From the NCBI GenBank assembly GCA_905202255.1, contig CAJKRH010000019.1, forward strand, positions 1-33,173: DNA of 33,173 nucleotides. Reading direction: 5' to 3'. The notes beneath the pieces were generated by a model, which had not been told where the DNA came from, searched no databases, and worked only from the letters and a program-made list of their open reading frames with translations. The DNA is from an uncultured Ruminococcus sp. (GTDB lineage Bacteria; Bacillota; Clostridia; Oscillospirales; CAG-272). The position numbers were made by a program, and so were the translations under genes. This document shows positions 6,829 through 14,576 of the stretch, piece by piece. Positions within the stretch are counted from its first letter, which is position 1; each line of letters opens with the position of its first letter.

Positions 6829-7825
6829 GATAAAAAATGTTTTCAAGGATTTTGATTCGCTCCATGTGCTCAAGGGCATTTCCACAGAGATAAATCAGGG
6901 CGAAGCGATATCAATCATAGGTCCCTCCGGCTCGGGAAAAAGCACGCTTCTGCGTTGCATGAACCTGCTCGAGCATCCGACTTTCGGAGAAGTATGGATG
7001 GAGGGCAAGCTGCTCACTCCCGTTGACCCCTATCTGCATTTTGATATCATCCGCGCCTCCAAAACATATGCCAAGCTCATAGCCGCCGGCATGAGCGACG
7101 CCGATGCAATAGTTAAGATAAAGAAAGAGGATCTCCTTCGGGAAAAGCATAATGCCGAGGGCAAGGCTTACCGTCGCCTGATGAAAAAGACATTCGCCGA
7201 AAACAGCATAGATATCAACCTCGCCCGCAGAAAAATGGGCATGGTTTTCCAGCAGTTCAATCTTTTCGGCAATAAATCCGTCAAGGAAAACATCATGTTT
7301 GCCCCTGTAAAAATCGGCATATCCAACTACAAAAAAACAAAACGCAAAAACAGAATAATCGCACTCTCCAATATTTTCACAAAAGAAAAGAAAGCGCCGC
7401 TTCCGCTTCCCGATGCGCCCGCAGAGGTTCGCGCAAAGGCAGAGGCAAAAGCGATGGAACTGCTCGCGAGAATCGGGCTTCAGGATAAGGCAGATGTCTA
7501 TCCCTCAACCCTCTCGGGCGGTCAGAAACAGCGTATCGCCATCATCCGCGCGCTCGCGATGGAGCCTGATGTAATGCTCTTCGACGAGCCGACCTCCGCG
7601 CTCGACCCCGAAATGGTAGGAGAGGTTCTCGATGTTATCAAGGACCTCGTGAAGAGCGGCATGACAAGCGTTATCGTAACGCACGAAATGGGATTTGCAC
7701 GCGAGATATCAGACAGAGTCATCTTCATGGATGACGGTATCATCGCGGAGCAGGGCTCACCCAACGAAATTTTCGGCAATCCCCGGAACCCCAGAACAAA
7801 GGAATTTCTCAGTAAGGTGCTGTAA
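6821..7825 (+). CDS. ABC transporter ATP-binding protein (GlnQ type) with two insertions
   Basis: ATPase of the amino-acid importer, 334 residues against about 240 for the family. All motifs are intact: Walker A GPSGSGKST (34-42), Q-loop VFQQFNLF (142-149), signature LSGGQ (231-235), Walker B VMLFDEP (251-257), H-loop THE (287-289). The excess lies in two places: about 56 extra residues between Walker A and the Q-loop (roughly 68-130, charged and probably helical), and about 37 between Q-loop and signature (roughly 170-205, Lys-rich then KAPLPLPDAPAE). Since the catalytic core is preserved these are insertions in-frame, not a broken gene. It overlaps the permease gene by 8 bp and is followed 2 bp later by the amidohydrolase. 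Confidence 0.93.
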   Translation: MLEIKNVFKDFDSLHVLKGISTEINQGEAISIIGPSGSGKSTLLRCMNLLEHPTFGEVWMEGKLLTPVDPYLHFDIIRASKTYAKLIAAGMSDADAIVKIKKEDLLREKHNAEGKAYRRLMKKTFAENSIDINLARRKMGMVFQQFNLFGNKSVKENIMFAPVKIGISNYKKTKRKNRIIALSNIFTKEKKAPLPLPDAPAEVRAKAEAKAMELLARIGLQDKADVYPSTLSGGQKQRIAIIRALAMEPDVMLFDEPTSALDPEMVGEVLDVIKDLVKSGMTSVIVTHEMGFAREISDRVIFMDDGIIAEQGSPNEIFGNPRNPRTKEFLSKVL

Positions 7826-7827
7826 AG

Positions 7828-9264
7828 ATGGAAAAAATCAAAGAATATGCACTCGGAAAAATAGACGAAAATGCTTCTCTTTTTACCGAAGTAAGCGATA
7901 AAATATGGGAATATGCGGAGCTTTCGCTCAAGGAATACAAATCAGCCGCGCTCTATGCAGATATGCTCAAAAAGCTCGGTTTTGAAACGGAAGAAAACAT
8001 CTGCGGCATAAAAACCGCCTTCACCGGCACATACGGAAGCGGCAAGCCCGTCATCGGAATACTCGCGGAATTTGACGCACTCTCCGGTCTTTCGCAGGTC
8101 GGCGGTCTCTGCGAGCAAAAGGAACTTGTAACCGACGGTTGCGGTCACGGCTGCGGGCATAATATGCTCGGTGCGGGTTCGCTCGCCGCGGCTTATGCCG
8201 TAAAATGCTGGCTTAAAAAAACCGGAAAGGACGGCACAGTCATATTTTTCGGCTGTCCCGGTGAAGAGGGCGGCGCATCCAAGGCATTCATGGCAAGAGA
8301 AAATATATGGCGTTCTCTCGATGCGGCGCTGACATGGCACCCAAGCGACTGTAATGAGGTTGTAACAGGCGGTTGCAATGCCTGCATTCAAGTGCTCTAT
8401 AAGTTCAAGGGCAAGGCGGCGCACGCGGCAGGCAATCCGGCAGAAGGCAGAAGTGCGCTCGACGCGGTGGAGCTGATGAATGTCGGCGTTCAGTTTCTGC
8501 GTGAGCATATGAAGGACAACGCGCGCATTCACTACGCGATAACCGACGGCGGCGGGCTTTCACCAAATGTAGTTCAGCCACATGCCGCGGTGCTCTATAT
8601 GGTGCGTTCGCCCCATGTGAACGAGGCTGTCGCTCTCGCAAAGCGCGTGGACAAGATAGCCGAGGGCGCGGCACTGATGACGGAGACCGCCTTTGAAAAG
8701 GTTTTCATCGACGGCACGGCGGATACGATATCAAATCACACGCTCGAAAAGCTGGCATACGATAATTTCGCAGAGACAGGCACGCCAAAGTATACGCAAG
8801 CCGAGCTTGACTATGCGGATAAGCTCGCGGCAGGGCTTTCTTCGGAAGCCTGCGGCACCGGCGCGGAATACGATAAGGCGATAAAGGAAGCTGTGGAAGC
8901 AATGCAGAAATCCGCAGGTCACAGCATGAATTCCTTCCTCTGCCCTTATTACGGCGGAGATGCGGCGTTCTCTCCAGGCTCGACGGATGTCGGCGATGTA
9001 AGCTGGCAGACACCGACGGTGCAGATACATGTCGCATCATATCCGAATGCCACTCCCGGGCACTCATGGCAGATAGTCTCCTGCGGTAAAACGGAAATAG
9101 GTCACAAGGCAGTTCTCTGCGCGGGCAAGGTGCTCGCCGCGACGGCAATAGACCTTTTATCCTCACCCGAAACGCTCGCATCGGCGAAAGCCGAATTTGA
9201 AAAAGCCACGGCAAAGGGCTATACCTGCCCTGTCCCCGCAGGCGAAGAGCCGAAGGCAATATGA
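7828..9264 (+). CDS. M20 family amidohydrolase, AbgB-like
   Basis: Metal-dependent amidohydrolase of 478 residues, matching the length and layout of AbgB, the subunit of p-aminobenzoyl-glutamate hydrolase. Visible motifs are GILAEFDALSGLSQ (about residues 73-86), GCGHGCGHNMLGAG (metal His), FFGCPGEEGG (catalytic Glu and metal Glu) and a central dimerisation insert with KGKAAHAAGNP. It begins 2 bp after the importer ATPase gene, so the imported solute is probably its substrate. AbgB normally pairs with AbgA; no AbgA partner is nearby, so it may act alone on N-acyl amino acids, dipeptides or similar. A clear terminator follows. Confidence 0.9.
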   Translation: MEKIKEYALGKIDENASLFTEVSDKIWEYAELSLKEYKSAALYADMLKKLGFETEENICGIKTAFTGTYGSGKPVIGILAEFDALSGLSQVGGLCEQKELVTDGCGHGCGHNMLGAGSLAAAYAVKCWLKKTGKDGTVIFFGCPGEEGGASKAFMARENIWRSLDAALTWHPSDCNEVVTGGCNACIQVLYKFKGKAAHAAGNPAEGRSALDAVELMNVGVQFLREHMKDNARIHYAITDGGGLSPNVVQPHAAVLYMVRSPHVNEAVALAKRVDKIAEGAALMTETAFEKVFIDGTADTISNHTLEKLAYDNFAETGTPKYTQAELDYADKLAAGLSSEACGTGAEYDKAIKEAVEAMQKSAGHSMNSFLCPYYGGDAAFSPGSTDVGDVSWQTPTVQIHVASYPNATPGHSWQIVSCGKTEIGHKAVLCAGKVLAATAIDLLSSPETLASAKAEFEKATAKGYTCPVPAGEEPKAI

Positions 9265-9299
9265 TAAGCAAAGTTTCTCCTTAAGTTTTTATTTTTGAT

Positions 9300-9345
9300 A
9301 AAAGTACAGGCGCAGCAAGGGTTTCCCCGCCGTGCCTGTACTTTT
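9300..9345 (+). terminator. Terminator of the importer-amidohydrolase operon
   Basis: AAAAGTACAGGC (9300-9311) pairs with GCCTGTACTTTT (9334-9345). The A/T outer pairs give a U-run at the 3' arm. It is symmetrical enough to work in both directions. Confidence 0.8.
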
Positions 9346-9408
9346 ATACAGATGTATATTATCCTCGCGGCGGCAGAAAAATACCGTCCTTTTTTATTGT
9401 AAAAAGCA

Positions 9409-9437
9409 TTGACGGAATGGATTTTTTATGATATCAT
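9409..9437 (+). promoter_or_regulatory. Promoter of the FlaR-like / metallo-hydrolase pair
   Basis: TTGACG (9409-9414), 17-bp spacer, TATCAT (9432-9437); each box five of six. About 27 bp separate the -10 from the first start codon. Confidence 0.75.
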
Positions 9438-9463
9438 ATGGGTAAAAAAGCAGGATGTGCACT

Positions 9464-9967
9464 ATGGAAAAGGTTCTTATCATCGGCTCGCCCGGTGCCG
9501 GCAAATCGACGCTTGCCTTTGAGCTTTCGGTAAAAACGGGACTTCCGCTCGTCCATCTCGATAAGCTCTGGTGGCAGGCGGGCTGGATAGAGTCCGACAG
9601 AGAGGATTTCGATGCGCGGCTCGCGGCGGAACTGGAAAAGCCGCGGTGGATAATAGACGGAAACTATTCCCGCACTCTGCCGATGCGCCTTGCAAAATGC
9701 GATACGGTGATTTTCCTCGATTTCCCGCGCCTCGCCTGCCTTTTCGGTGCGATGCGCCGCGTGCTCCGCTACCGCAGAAAAACGCGTCCCGATATGGCGG
9801 AGGGCTGCCCCGAGAAGATAGACAGAGAGTTTCTCTCGTACATATGGAATTTCAAAAAGAAAAACCTGCCGAAAATCAAAGAACGGCTCTCGGCTTGCAA
9901 AACCGCCGACATAATCACCCTGCGCTCGCGCAGAGAGGTAAAGCATTTCATTTCAGATATAATATAA
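9464..9967 (+). CDS. P-loop NTPase, adenylate-kinase-like (FlaR/topology-modulation family)
   Basis: Small cytosolic nucleotide-binding protein of 167 residues. Walker A GSPGAGKST is at residues 8-16, followed by LDKLWWQAGW, the hallmark of proteins annotated as DNA topology modulation or FlaR-related, and IIDGNYSRTLP. It has a kinase-like fold, but the phosphorylated substrate is unknown. The start at 9464 is preferred over the ATG at 9455 because AGGA at 9452-9455 is 8 bp upstream. It is 12 bp from the metallo-hydrolase gene, with which it shares a promoter and a terminator. Confidence 0.85.
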   Translation: MEKVLIIGSPGAGKSTLAFELSVKTGLPLVHLDKLWWQAGWIESDREDFDARLAAELEKPRWIIDGNYSRTLPMRLAKCDTVIFLDFPRLACLFGAMRRVLRYRRKTRPDMAEGCPEKIDREFLSYIWNFKKKNLPKIKERLSACKTADIITLRSRREVKHFISDII

Positions 9968-9979
9968 AGGAGAAAAACC

Positions 9980-10825
9980 ATGAAAATCAAATATCTCGGC
10001 ACAGCCGCGGCAGAGGGAATCCCTGCCATCTTCTGCAAATGCGACAACTGCAATCGCGCAAGAGCGCTCGGCGGGAAAAATATCCGCACGCGCTCGCAGG
10101 CGCTGATAGACGGGAAAATTCTCATCGACTTCCCTGCCGACTCATATATGCACGAGCTTCGCCACGGAATCGATTTTTCCGATATCTCCACCCTGCTGAT
10201 AACCCATGTTCACGAGGATCACTGCTATCTCTCGGAAATGACAAACCGCCGCGCGGGCTTTGCCCATATCGACGGTGCTCCCGCACTCACAATCTACGGC
10301 TCCGAAGATGTCTACAAGGACTACGCCGAGCACGCGGGCGCATTCTTCCTGAATGTCCCGAAATCCGGCTGTAATGCGGTAAATTACAGTTTTATACAAG
10401 CGTATAAGCCAACCGAAATCGAGGGCTATACCGTAACTGCACTGCGTGCATATCACGGCACAGAGCATCCCTATATCTACCTCATCGAGAAAGACGGCAA
10501 AGCCCTGCTCTATGCGCACGATACGGACATCTTCCCGGATGAAACATGGGATTATCTCGAGAAAAGCGGCGTGAAGCTCTCGTATGTTTCGCTCGACTGC
10601 ACAGAGGGCTGCAAGGCCGTCCGCTATCACGGGCATATGTTTATAGACCGAAATCTTGAGGTAAGAAAGCGCCTCTTTGAGATAGGTGCAGCAACCGAAA
10701 GCACGCTTTTCTGCATAAACCACTTTTCTCACAACGGAACAAACGCCTGCTACGACGATATGAAGCCGGTAGCCGACGCAAACGGTCTTCTCCTCTCATA
10801 CGACGGCGCAAAATTTGAATTTTAA
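9980..10825 (+). CDS. MBL-fold metallo-hydrolase, PhnP-like
   Basis: Predicted 281-residue phosphodiesterase-like hydrolase of the metallo-beta-lactamase fold. The dinuclear metal motif THVHEDH is at residues 75-81 (His76, His78, Asp80, His81). A Cys cluster at residues 19-24 (CKCDNC) mirrors the structural zinc site of PhnP, the 5-phosphoribosyl cyclic phosphodiesterase. Later metal ligands are plausible at HDTD (about 175) and INHFSHNG. No phn genes are near, so phosphonate metabolism is not implied; the family also includes nucleotide and RNA phosphodiesterases. AAAGGAG lies 8 bp before the ATG. Confidence 0.85.
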   Translation: MKIKYLGTAAAEGIPAIFCKCDNCNRARALGGKNIRTRSQALIDGKILIDFPADSYMHELRHGIDFSDISTLLITHVHEDHCYLSEMTNRRAGFAHIDGAPALTIYGSEDVYKDYAEHAGAFFLNVPKSGCNAVNYSFIQAYKPTEIEGYTVTALRAYHGTEHPYIYLIEKDGKALLYAHDTDIFPDETWDYLEKSGVKLSYVSLDCTEGCKAVRYHGHMFIDRNLEVRKRLFEIGAATESTLFCINHFSHNGTNACYDDMKPVADANGLLLSYDGAKFEF

Positions 10826-10829
10826 TGAT

Positions 10830-10874
10830 AAAATAACCGAAAAGGAAGCCGGTGGCTTCCTTTTCGGTTATTTT
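10830..10874. terminator. Long perfect bidirectional terminator
   Basis: A perfect 21-bp stem (10830-10850 with 10854-10874) and a GGT loop, with an A-rich start and T-rich end on both strands. It lies between convergent genes (metallo-hydrolase and GNAT) and should stop both transcripts. Confidence 0.9.
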
Positions 10875-10893
10875 ATACAATTGTATAGTTATA

Positions 10894-11415
10894 TTATACG
10901 CCTGTATATTTATATACTCTCGTGTACAGCAGCTGCTTTATTTTCTCAAATGTCGCCTTGTCGATGCAGCCGTCGCCGGTCATTATAAGCAGAGGTATAG
11001 CATCGCGACCTGCCGAGATAGGCGGCTGCATATACGGATACGGATTGAGAAAAAATCCGTTTCTCTCATAGAAGCCGATGCGCCGCCGCGCGATTTCTGT
11101 CTCGGGCGGTTCCACCTCAAAGCATATCGGCTTCTCCGAAATTGCTTTCAGCTCGCCGAGCATAGCTGCGCCGAGACCGCTTCCGCGAAGTCTCCCGTCC
11201 ACGGCAAAATGCTCTATGTAAAGCACCTCGGGAAAATCCCATACGGCAAAAAATCCCGCGATTTTTTCCTCCCTGCGGCAGGTAAAAATGCGATATGCAG
11301 GGTCAGCAAAGAGCGCATACTGCTCCTCTCTCGGGCGAAATTCCGTCTCGGGAAAGCTCGCCTCCATTATGGCATAGACCTTGTCAAAATCTTTCTTATC
11401 AAGTAGCTCCAGCAT
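10894..11415 (-). CDS. GNAT family N-acetyltransferase
   Basis: Predicted 173-residue acetyl-CoA-dependent acetyltransferase. The acetyl-CoA binding motif A is seen as HFAVDGRLRGSGLGAAML (about residues 68-85), with the expected RxxGxG/A pattern, and the later IGFYERNGF segment is the usual family C-terminal motif. AAGGAAG precedes the ATG at 11415. It lies 72 bp downstream of the M28 aminopeptidase gene on the same strand, with a hairpin between, so it may be read through from that promoter. The substrate is unknown. Confidence 0.88.
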   Translation of the reverse strand: MLELLDKKDFDKVYAIMEASFPETEFRPREEQYALFADPAYRIFTCRREEKIAGFFAVWDFPEVLYIEHFAVDGRLRGSGLGAAMLGELKAISEKPICFEVEPPETEIARRRIGFYERNGFFLNPYPYMQPPISAGRDAIPLLIMTGDGCIDKATFEKIKQLLYTRVYKYTGV

Positions 11416-11432
11416 TTTATCTTCCTTTTTGT

Positions 11433-11469
11433 GAAAAAGCCTTTTCCCTTGGCGGGAAGAGGCTTTTTC
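11433..11469 (-). terminator. Hairpin after the M28 aminopeptidase gene
   Basis: GAAAAAGCC (11433-11441) pairs with GGCTTTTTC (11461-11469), with an inner TTCCC/GGGAA stem. On the minus strand the U-run lies in the 3' arm and is followed by CAC, so termination may be partial and allow read-through to the acetyltransferase. Confidence 0.65.
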
Positions 11470-11487
11470 GCATATTATACTTTTGTA

Positions 11488-12744
11488 TTATTTCTTTTTC
11501 ATCAGGTATTTGTCGACTTTCTCAACGATGTTGTCAGGCACCTTTTTGTCTATCGGGAAGAAAGCGGCGTTCACAACCTTATCCGAGAATGTGGCGACAA
11601 AGTTTGCCGTGCGCTCAAGGCTCTCGCCGGAAAGAATAGATATCACATCGTGGCGGCAATGTATCTGCGAGGAGCCTGCGGCGGCGCGACGCATAAAGTT
11701 TACGCCAGGGATGCCCTTATCGGCAAAAGGAATGGAATCCGAAGAATAGATATCCTGATTTACGCTCATGGGATAACCGAGTTCCTTATAGAGGTAAGTT
11801 ATCGCATGGCAGAGGCTCTCTTCGCCCGTGACGACGGCGGCATCTCTGCCGAGGATAGGACCTGCCATATCTATATTTATGCAGAGACGGATTTTTTCAA
11901 GCTCGGCTTCGTGAGCGGCGATATATGCCTTGCTTCCGAGAAGTCCGCGCTCCTCCGAGCCACACCAGATGAAGCGAACCGTACGCTTCGGCGCGTTCTC
12001 CGTATAGTGGCGGAGAAGCTCTAGAAGCATCGCGCTGCCCGACGAATTATCAAAATAACCCTCGGAGAACACCACGGAATCATAGTGCGCCGTATAGACC
12101 ACGACCTCCTCGGGATATTTCTCTCCGACAACATCATAAACTATATTCTGCGATTCCGCCTCGCCTTCTTCCTGCTCAAGAGTGATTTTTGCCTTTGTCG
12201 GATGCATGGGAACAAGCTCGAGCGCGTCCTTTATCTTGATGCATACGCCCGGAATCTGCCCTGCTTCGAGATGCTTTGCGCGGAGCATACGCTCGTCCAT
12301 ATCGGTTTCCTCATCCTTATCAAGGAATGTGCCGCATGTGCAGACAAAACCGACGACACCCGCTTTCACGAGCTTTTCATATGAAGAATAACCGACGCCG
12401 CCCGCGATAAGGACTATCTTGCCCTTTACATCTGCGAGGTCGATATCGTCAAAACCCTCGATATATTTAAAATCGGCTTCAAGCCCGTCCTTGGCGGCAT
12501 TGCCCGAGAAGCCGTAGCCTGTCGCTTCGATTTCTTTGCAGAAAGGCTCCGTTATCTCAAATTTCACCTTTTTTATCTCATATCTCGGCGCCATGAATTT
12601 TTCGATTTTCGGTTCGTTTCCCGTTATCGCTTTTATCTCATCCGAGATAATCTCAGCGCCTTTTTTCTCGCCGTCAAAGGTGGAAAGTCTTACAAATCCA
12701 AGCTTTTCCAGCATGGAATACATTCTTTTTCCCGAAATAGCCAT
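11488..12744 (-). CDS. M28 family zinc aminopeptidase with PA-domain insert
   Basis: Predicted 418-residue metallopeptidase removing N-terminal residues from peptides. Zinc ligands and catalytic residues are visible: His220 (YTAHYDSV), Asp232 (FDNSSG), Glu264/265 (CGSEERG), Asp292 (NIDMAG) and His362 (QIHCRHD). Residues about 85-185 form the protease-associated domain (VKGKIVLIAGG ... LVKAGVVGFVC). No signal peptide is present, so it is probably cytosolic and recycles peptides. AGGGAGG lies 9 bp upstream of the ATG at 12744. It has its own near-consensus promoter, divergent from the polysaccharide-deacetylase operon. Confidence 0.9.
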   Translation of the reverse strand: MAISGKRMYSMLEKLGFVRLSTFDGEKKGAEIISDEIKAITGNEPKIEKFMAPRYEIKKVKFEITEPFCKEIEATGYGFSGNAAKDGLEADFKYIEGFDDIDLADVKGKIVLIAGGVGYSSYEKLVKAGVVGFVCTCGTFLDKDEETDMDERMLRAKHLEAGQIPGVCIKIKDALELVPMHPTKAKITLEQEEGEAESQNIVYDVVGEKYPEEVVVYTAHYDSVVFSEGYFDNSSGSAMLLELLRHYTENAPKRTVRFIWCGSEERGLLGSKAYIAAHEAELEKIRLCINIDMAGPILGRDAAVVTGEESLCHAITYLYKELGYPMSVNQDIYSSDSIPFADKGIPGVNFMRRAAAGSSQIHCRHDVISILSGESLERTANFVATFSDKVVNAAFFPIDKKVPDNIVEKVDKYLMKKK

Positions 12745-12781
12745 AATAGCATTTCCTCCCTGAATTTATATTTCGCCTGTT

Positions 12782-12810
12782 ATTTTACCCCTTTTGCGGC
12801 GCAATGTCAA
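12782..12810 (-). promoter_or_regulatory. Promoter of the M28 aminopeptidase gene
   Basis: On the minus strand TTGACA (12805-12810), 17-bp spacer, TAAAAT (12782-12787). Confidence 0.85.
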
Positions 12811-12855
12811 GCCTATTCAAAAATAATTAACAACTTTAAAACTTCCAAATAAGCA

Positions 12856-12884
12856 TTGCATTTTCGTTCTTTTTGTGATATACT
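12856..12884 (+). promoter_or_regulatory. Promoter of the deacetylase-YlmH pair
   Basis: TTGCAT (12856-12861), 17-bp spacer, TATACT (12879-12884). The -10 is good and the -35 moderate. About 50 bp separate it from the start at 12934. Confidence 0.6.
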
Positions 12885-12933
12885 TATCATAATTGCGAAT
12901 TTAATTTCTTTTTTAAAAAGAGAGGTAATCAAA

Positions 12934-13746
12934 ATGATAAGAACAGACAGATTCAAAGACGGAAAACAGCATATCGTTACAATGAGCTATGACGACGGTC
13001 CCGATACCGACCTTAAGCTTATCGAGATATTCAATAAATACGGCATAAAAGGCACATTCAACCTTATTTCAGGCTCATTTGACAACCCGAACAACTGGCT
13101 TCAGGCAAAGGATGTGCCCACAGTCTACGCGGGACATGAAATAGCCTGCCATACTGTGACGCACCCGCATCTCGAATTTCTCACACCGAAGGCGCAGTAT
13201 GACGAGCTGATGAACTGCCGTCTCACACTCGAAAAGGCAAGCGGTCAGATTGTCCGCGGTCTTGCTTTTCCCTTCGGCACATGGAGCGATGACACGCTCA
13301 ATGCCATGAGGGTCGCCGGACTTGTATACAGCCGCGCGGTAGAGCCCACATCATCATTCCTCTTCCCCGAGAATTTCATGACATGGCGACCGACAAATCA
13401 TCACAATCAGTGTATGCCGAATGTCGATCAGCTCATTCACAACATAACAAAAGCGCCGTGGCGCGTCGGTTCTCTGCTCTACATCTGGGGTCACAGCTAT
13501 GAATTCCGCCCGCAGAACGACAATAACTGGGAGCTTATCGATACGGTCTGCCAAAAGCTCGCCGAGCATTCCGAAAGCATATGGTTTGCCACAAATATAG
13601 AGGTAGTGGACTATAAAAATGCAATCTCGCAGATTCAGATTTCCGCCGACGAAAAGGTCATCCGCAACCCGACGGCTATCGACCTCTGGGTTTCCTGCGA
13701 CAAGGAACCGCTGAAGATTCCCGCAGGCGAAACGGTAAAACTCTGA
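12934..13746 (+). CDS. NodB-type polysaccharide deacetylase family protein, no signal peptide
   Basis: Predicted 270-residue carbohydrate esterase-4 fold enzyme. The metal triad is complete: Asp21 in SYDDGP (motif 1), His73 and His77 in HTVTHPH (motif 2); motif 3 is LAFPFGTW, where the usual RxPY is altered. Most family members deacetylate peptidoglycan or chitin outside the cell, but this one begins MIRTDRFKDGKQ with neither signal peptide nor membrane helix when started at 12934 (set by AGAGGTAATCAAA). It may thus act on an intracellular sugar or another amide. The frame remains open upstream into the promoter but without a ribosome binding site. It overlaps the ylmH-like gene by one base (TGATG). 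Confidence 0.88.
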   Translation: MIRTDRFKDGKQHIVTMSYDDGPDTDLKLIEIFNKYGIKGTFNLISGSFDNPNNWLQAKDVPTVYAGHEIACHTVTHPHLEFLTPKAQYDELMNCRLTLEKASGQIVRGLAFPFGTWSDDTLNAMRVAGLVYSRAVEPTSSFLFPENFMTWRPTNHHNQCMPNVDQLIHNITKAPWRVGSLLYIWGHSYEFRPQNDNNWELIDTVCQKLAEHSESIWFATNIEVVDYKNAISQIQISADEKVIRNPTAIDLWVSCDKEPLKIPAGETVKL

Positions 13747-14510
13747 TGACAGACGACGGGCTTCTGCGCGCAAGAATTCTCGATAAAATAAGAGAATCTG
13801 CGGAAAATTACTGCGCCGCATATACTTCCTTTCTCGATGCCGCTTCATGTGCGGCAGCCGTTTCGGTCTGCAAAAAGGAACGGGCGCGATATGAGCTTTT
13901 CGGCGGGTACGACGGTGCGGAAAGAAAAATCTGCTTTATCCTGCCCGACTATGCCGAGAGCCTGCGCGATTGCTTCTCCGAGGAGGACTTCCCTATCGTT
14001 ATCGTACGCGCAGCAAACAGAAATCCCGCGAGGGCGCTCTCTCACAGAGATTATCTCGGCTCGCTGATGGCACTCGGCATAAAGCGCGAAACCGTTGGTG
14101 ACATCATCGTCTGCCAAGAAGGCGCAGATATAATCACCGTGCCGCAGACGGCGGTTTTCCTCGCCGATAGCTTCGACAAAGCGGGAAACTGCCCGATGGA
14201 AACGCAGATATTGCCGATAGGCGCACTGCGTGCGCCCGCTGTACGCACGGAGGAAAAGCGCGATACAGTAGCTTCGCCGCGGCTTGACAATATCGTCTCC
14301 GCCGCCTTTGACCTTTCGCGTTCGGCGGCTTCGGAAGCTATCGCCGCAGGTTTCGTTTTCGTAAACGACGAGGCAGCTGAAAAGGCTGACAGACAGATAG
14401 CGGCAGGCTCAAAAATAGTCCTGCGCGGCAAAGGCAAGGTTGTGCTCCGCGAATTTCGCGGAGAGAGCCGCAAAGGCAGGACGGTAGTCATTTTCGATAA
14501 GTATATCTGA
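13746..14510 (+). CDS. ylmH: YlmH-like RNA-binding protein with S4 domain
   Basis: Predicted 254-residue RNA-binding protein. The C-terminal S4 domain is clear at about residues 178-235 (RLDNIVSAAFDLSRSAASEAIAAG, VFVNDE, IAAGSKIVLRGKGKVVL), preceded by the YlmH N-terminal region with the GIKRETVGDI motif near 118-127. In Firmicutes YlmH binds the ribosome or tRNA and is linked to ribosome rescue; the gene usually sits with sepF near ftsZ. Here it is instead coupled by a TGATG overlap to a deacetylase gene, an unusual neighbour. The symbol is given by family resemblance. Confidence 0.85.
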   Translation: MTDDGLLRARILDKIRESAENYCAAYTSFLDAASCAAAVSVCKKERARYELFGGYDGAERKICFILPDYAESLRDCFSEEDFPIVIVRAANRNPARALSHRDYLGSLMALGIKRETVGDIIVCQEGADIITVPQTAVFLADSFDKAGNCPMETQILPIGALRAPAVRTEEKRDTVASPRLDNIVSAAFDLSRSAASEAIAAGFVFVNDEAAEKADRQIAAGSKIVLRGKGKVVLREFRGESRKGRTVVIFDKYI

Positions 14511-14576
14511 AAAAGATACGCTTGAATAAACAGAAATTTTGCATTTAATACATTTGTATAAAAGGAGGAATATGCC

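Noticed and set aside
6022..6885. Open frame opposite the importer permease gene
   Set aside because: Covers the permease and two gene borders antisense; no ribosome binding site and no domain. A shadow.
10870..10930. Cluster of TATAC/GTATA strings suggesting an operator array
   Set aside because: Most lie in the 3' coding end of the acetyltransferase gene (codons for Tyr, Thr, Val) and beside the terminator; spacing is irregular.
14522..14550. Possible separate promoter for the RlmA-type gene
   Set aside because: TTGAAT has only a poor -10 (TTAATA) at 17 bp; read-through from the upstream operon is as likely.
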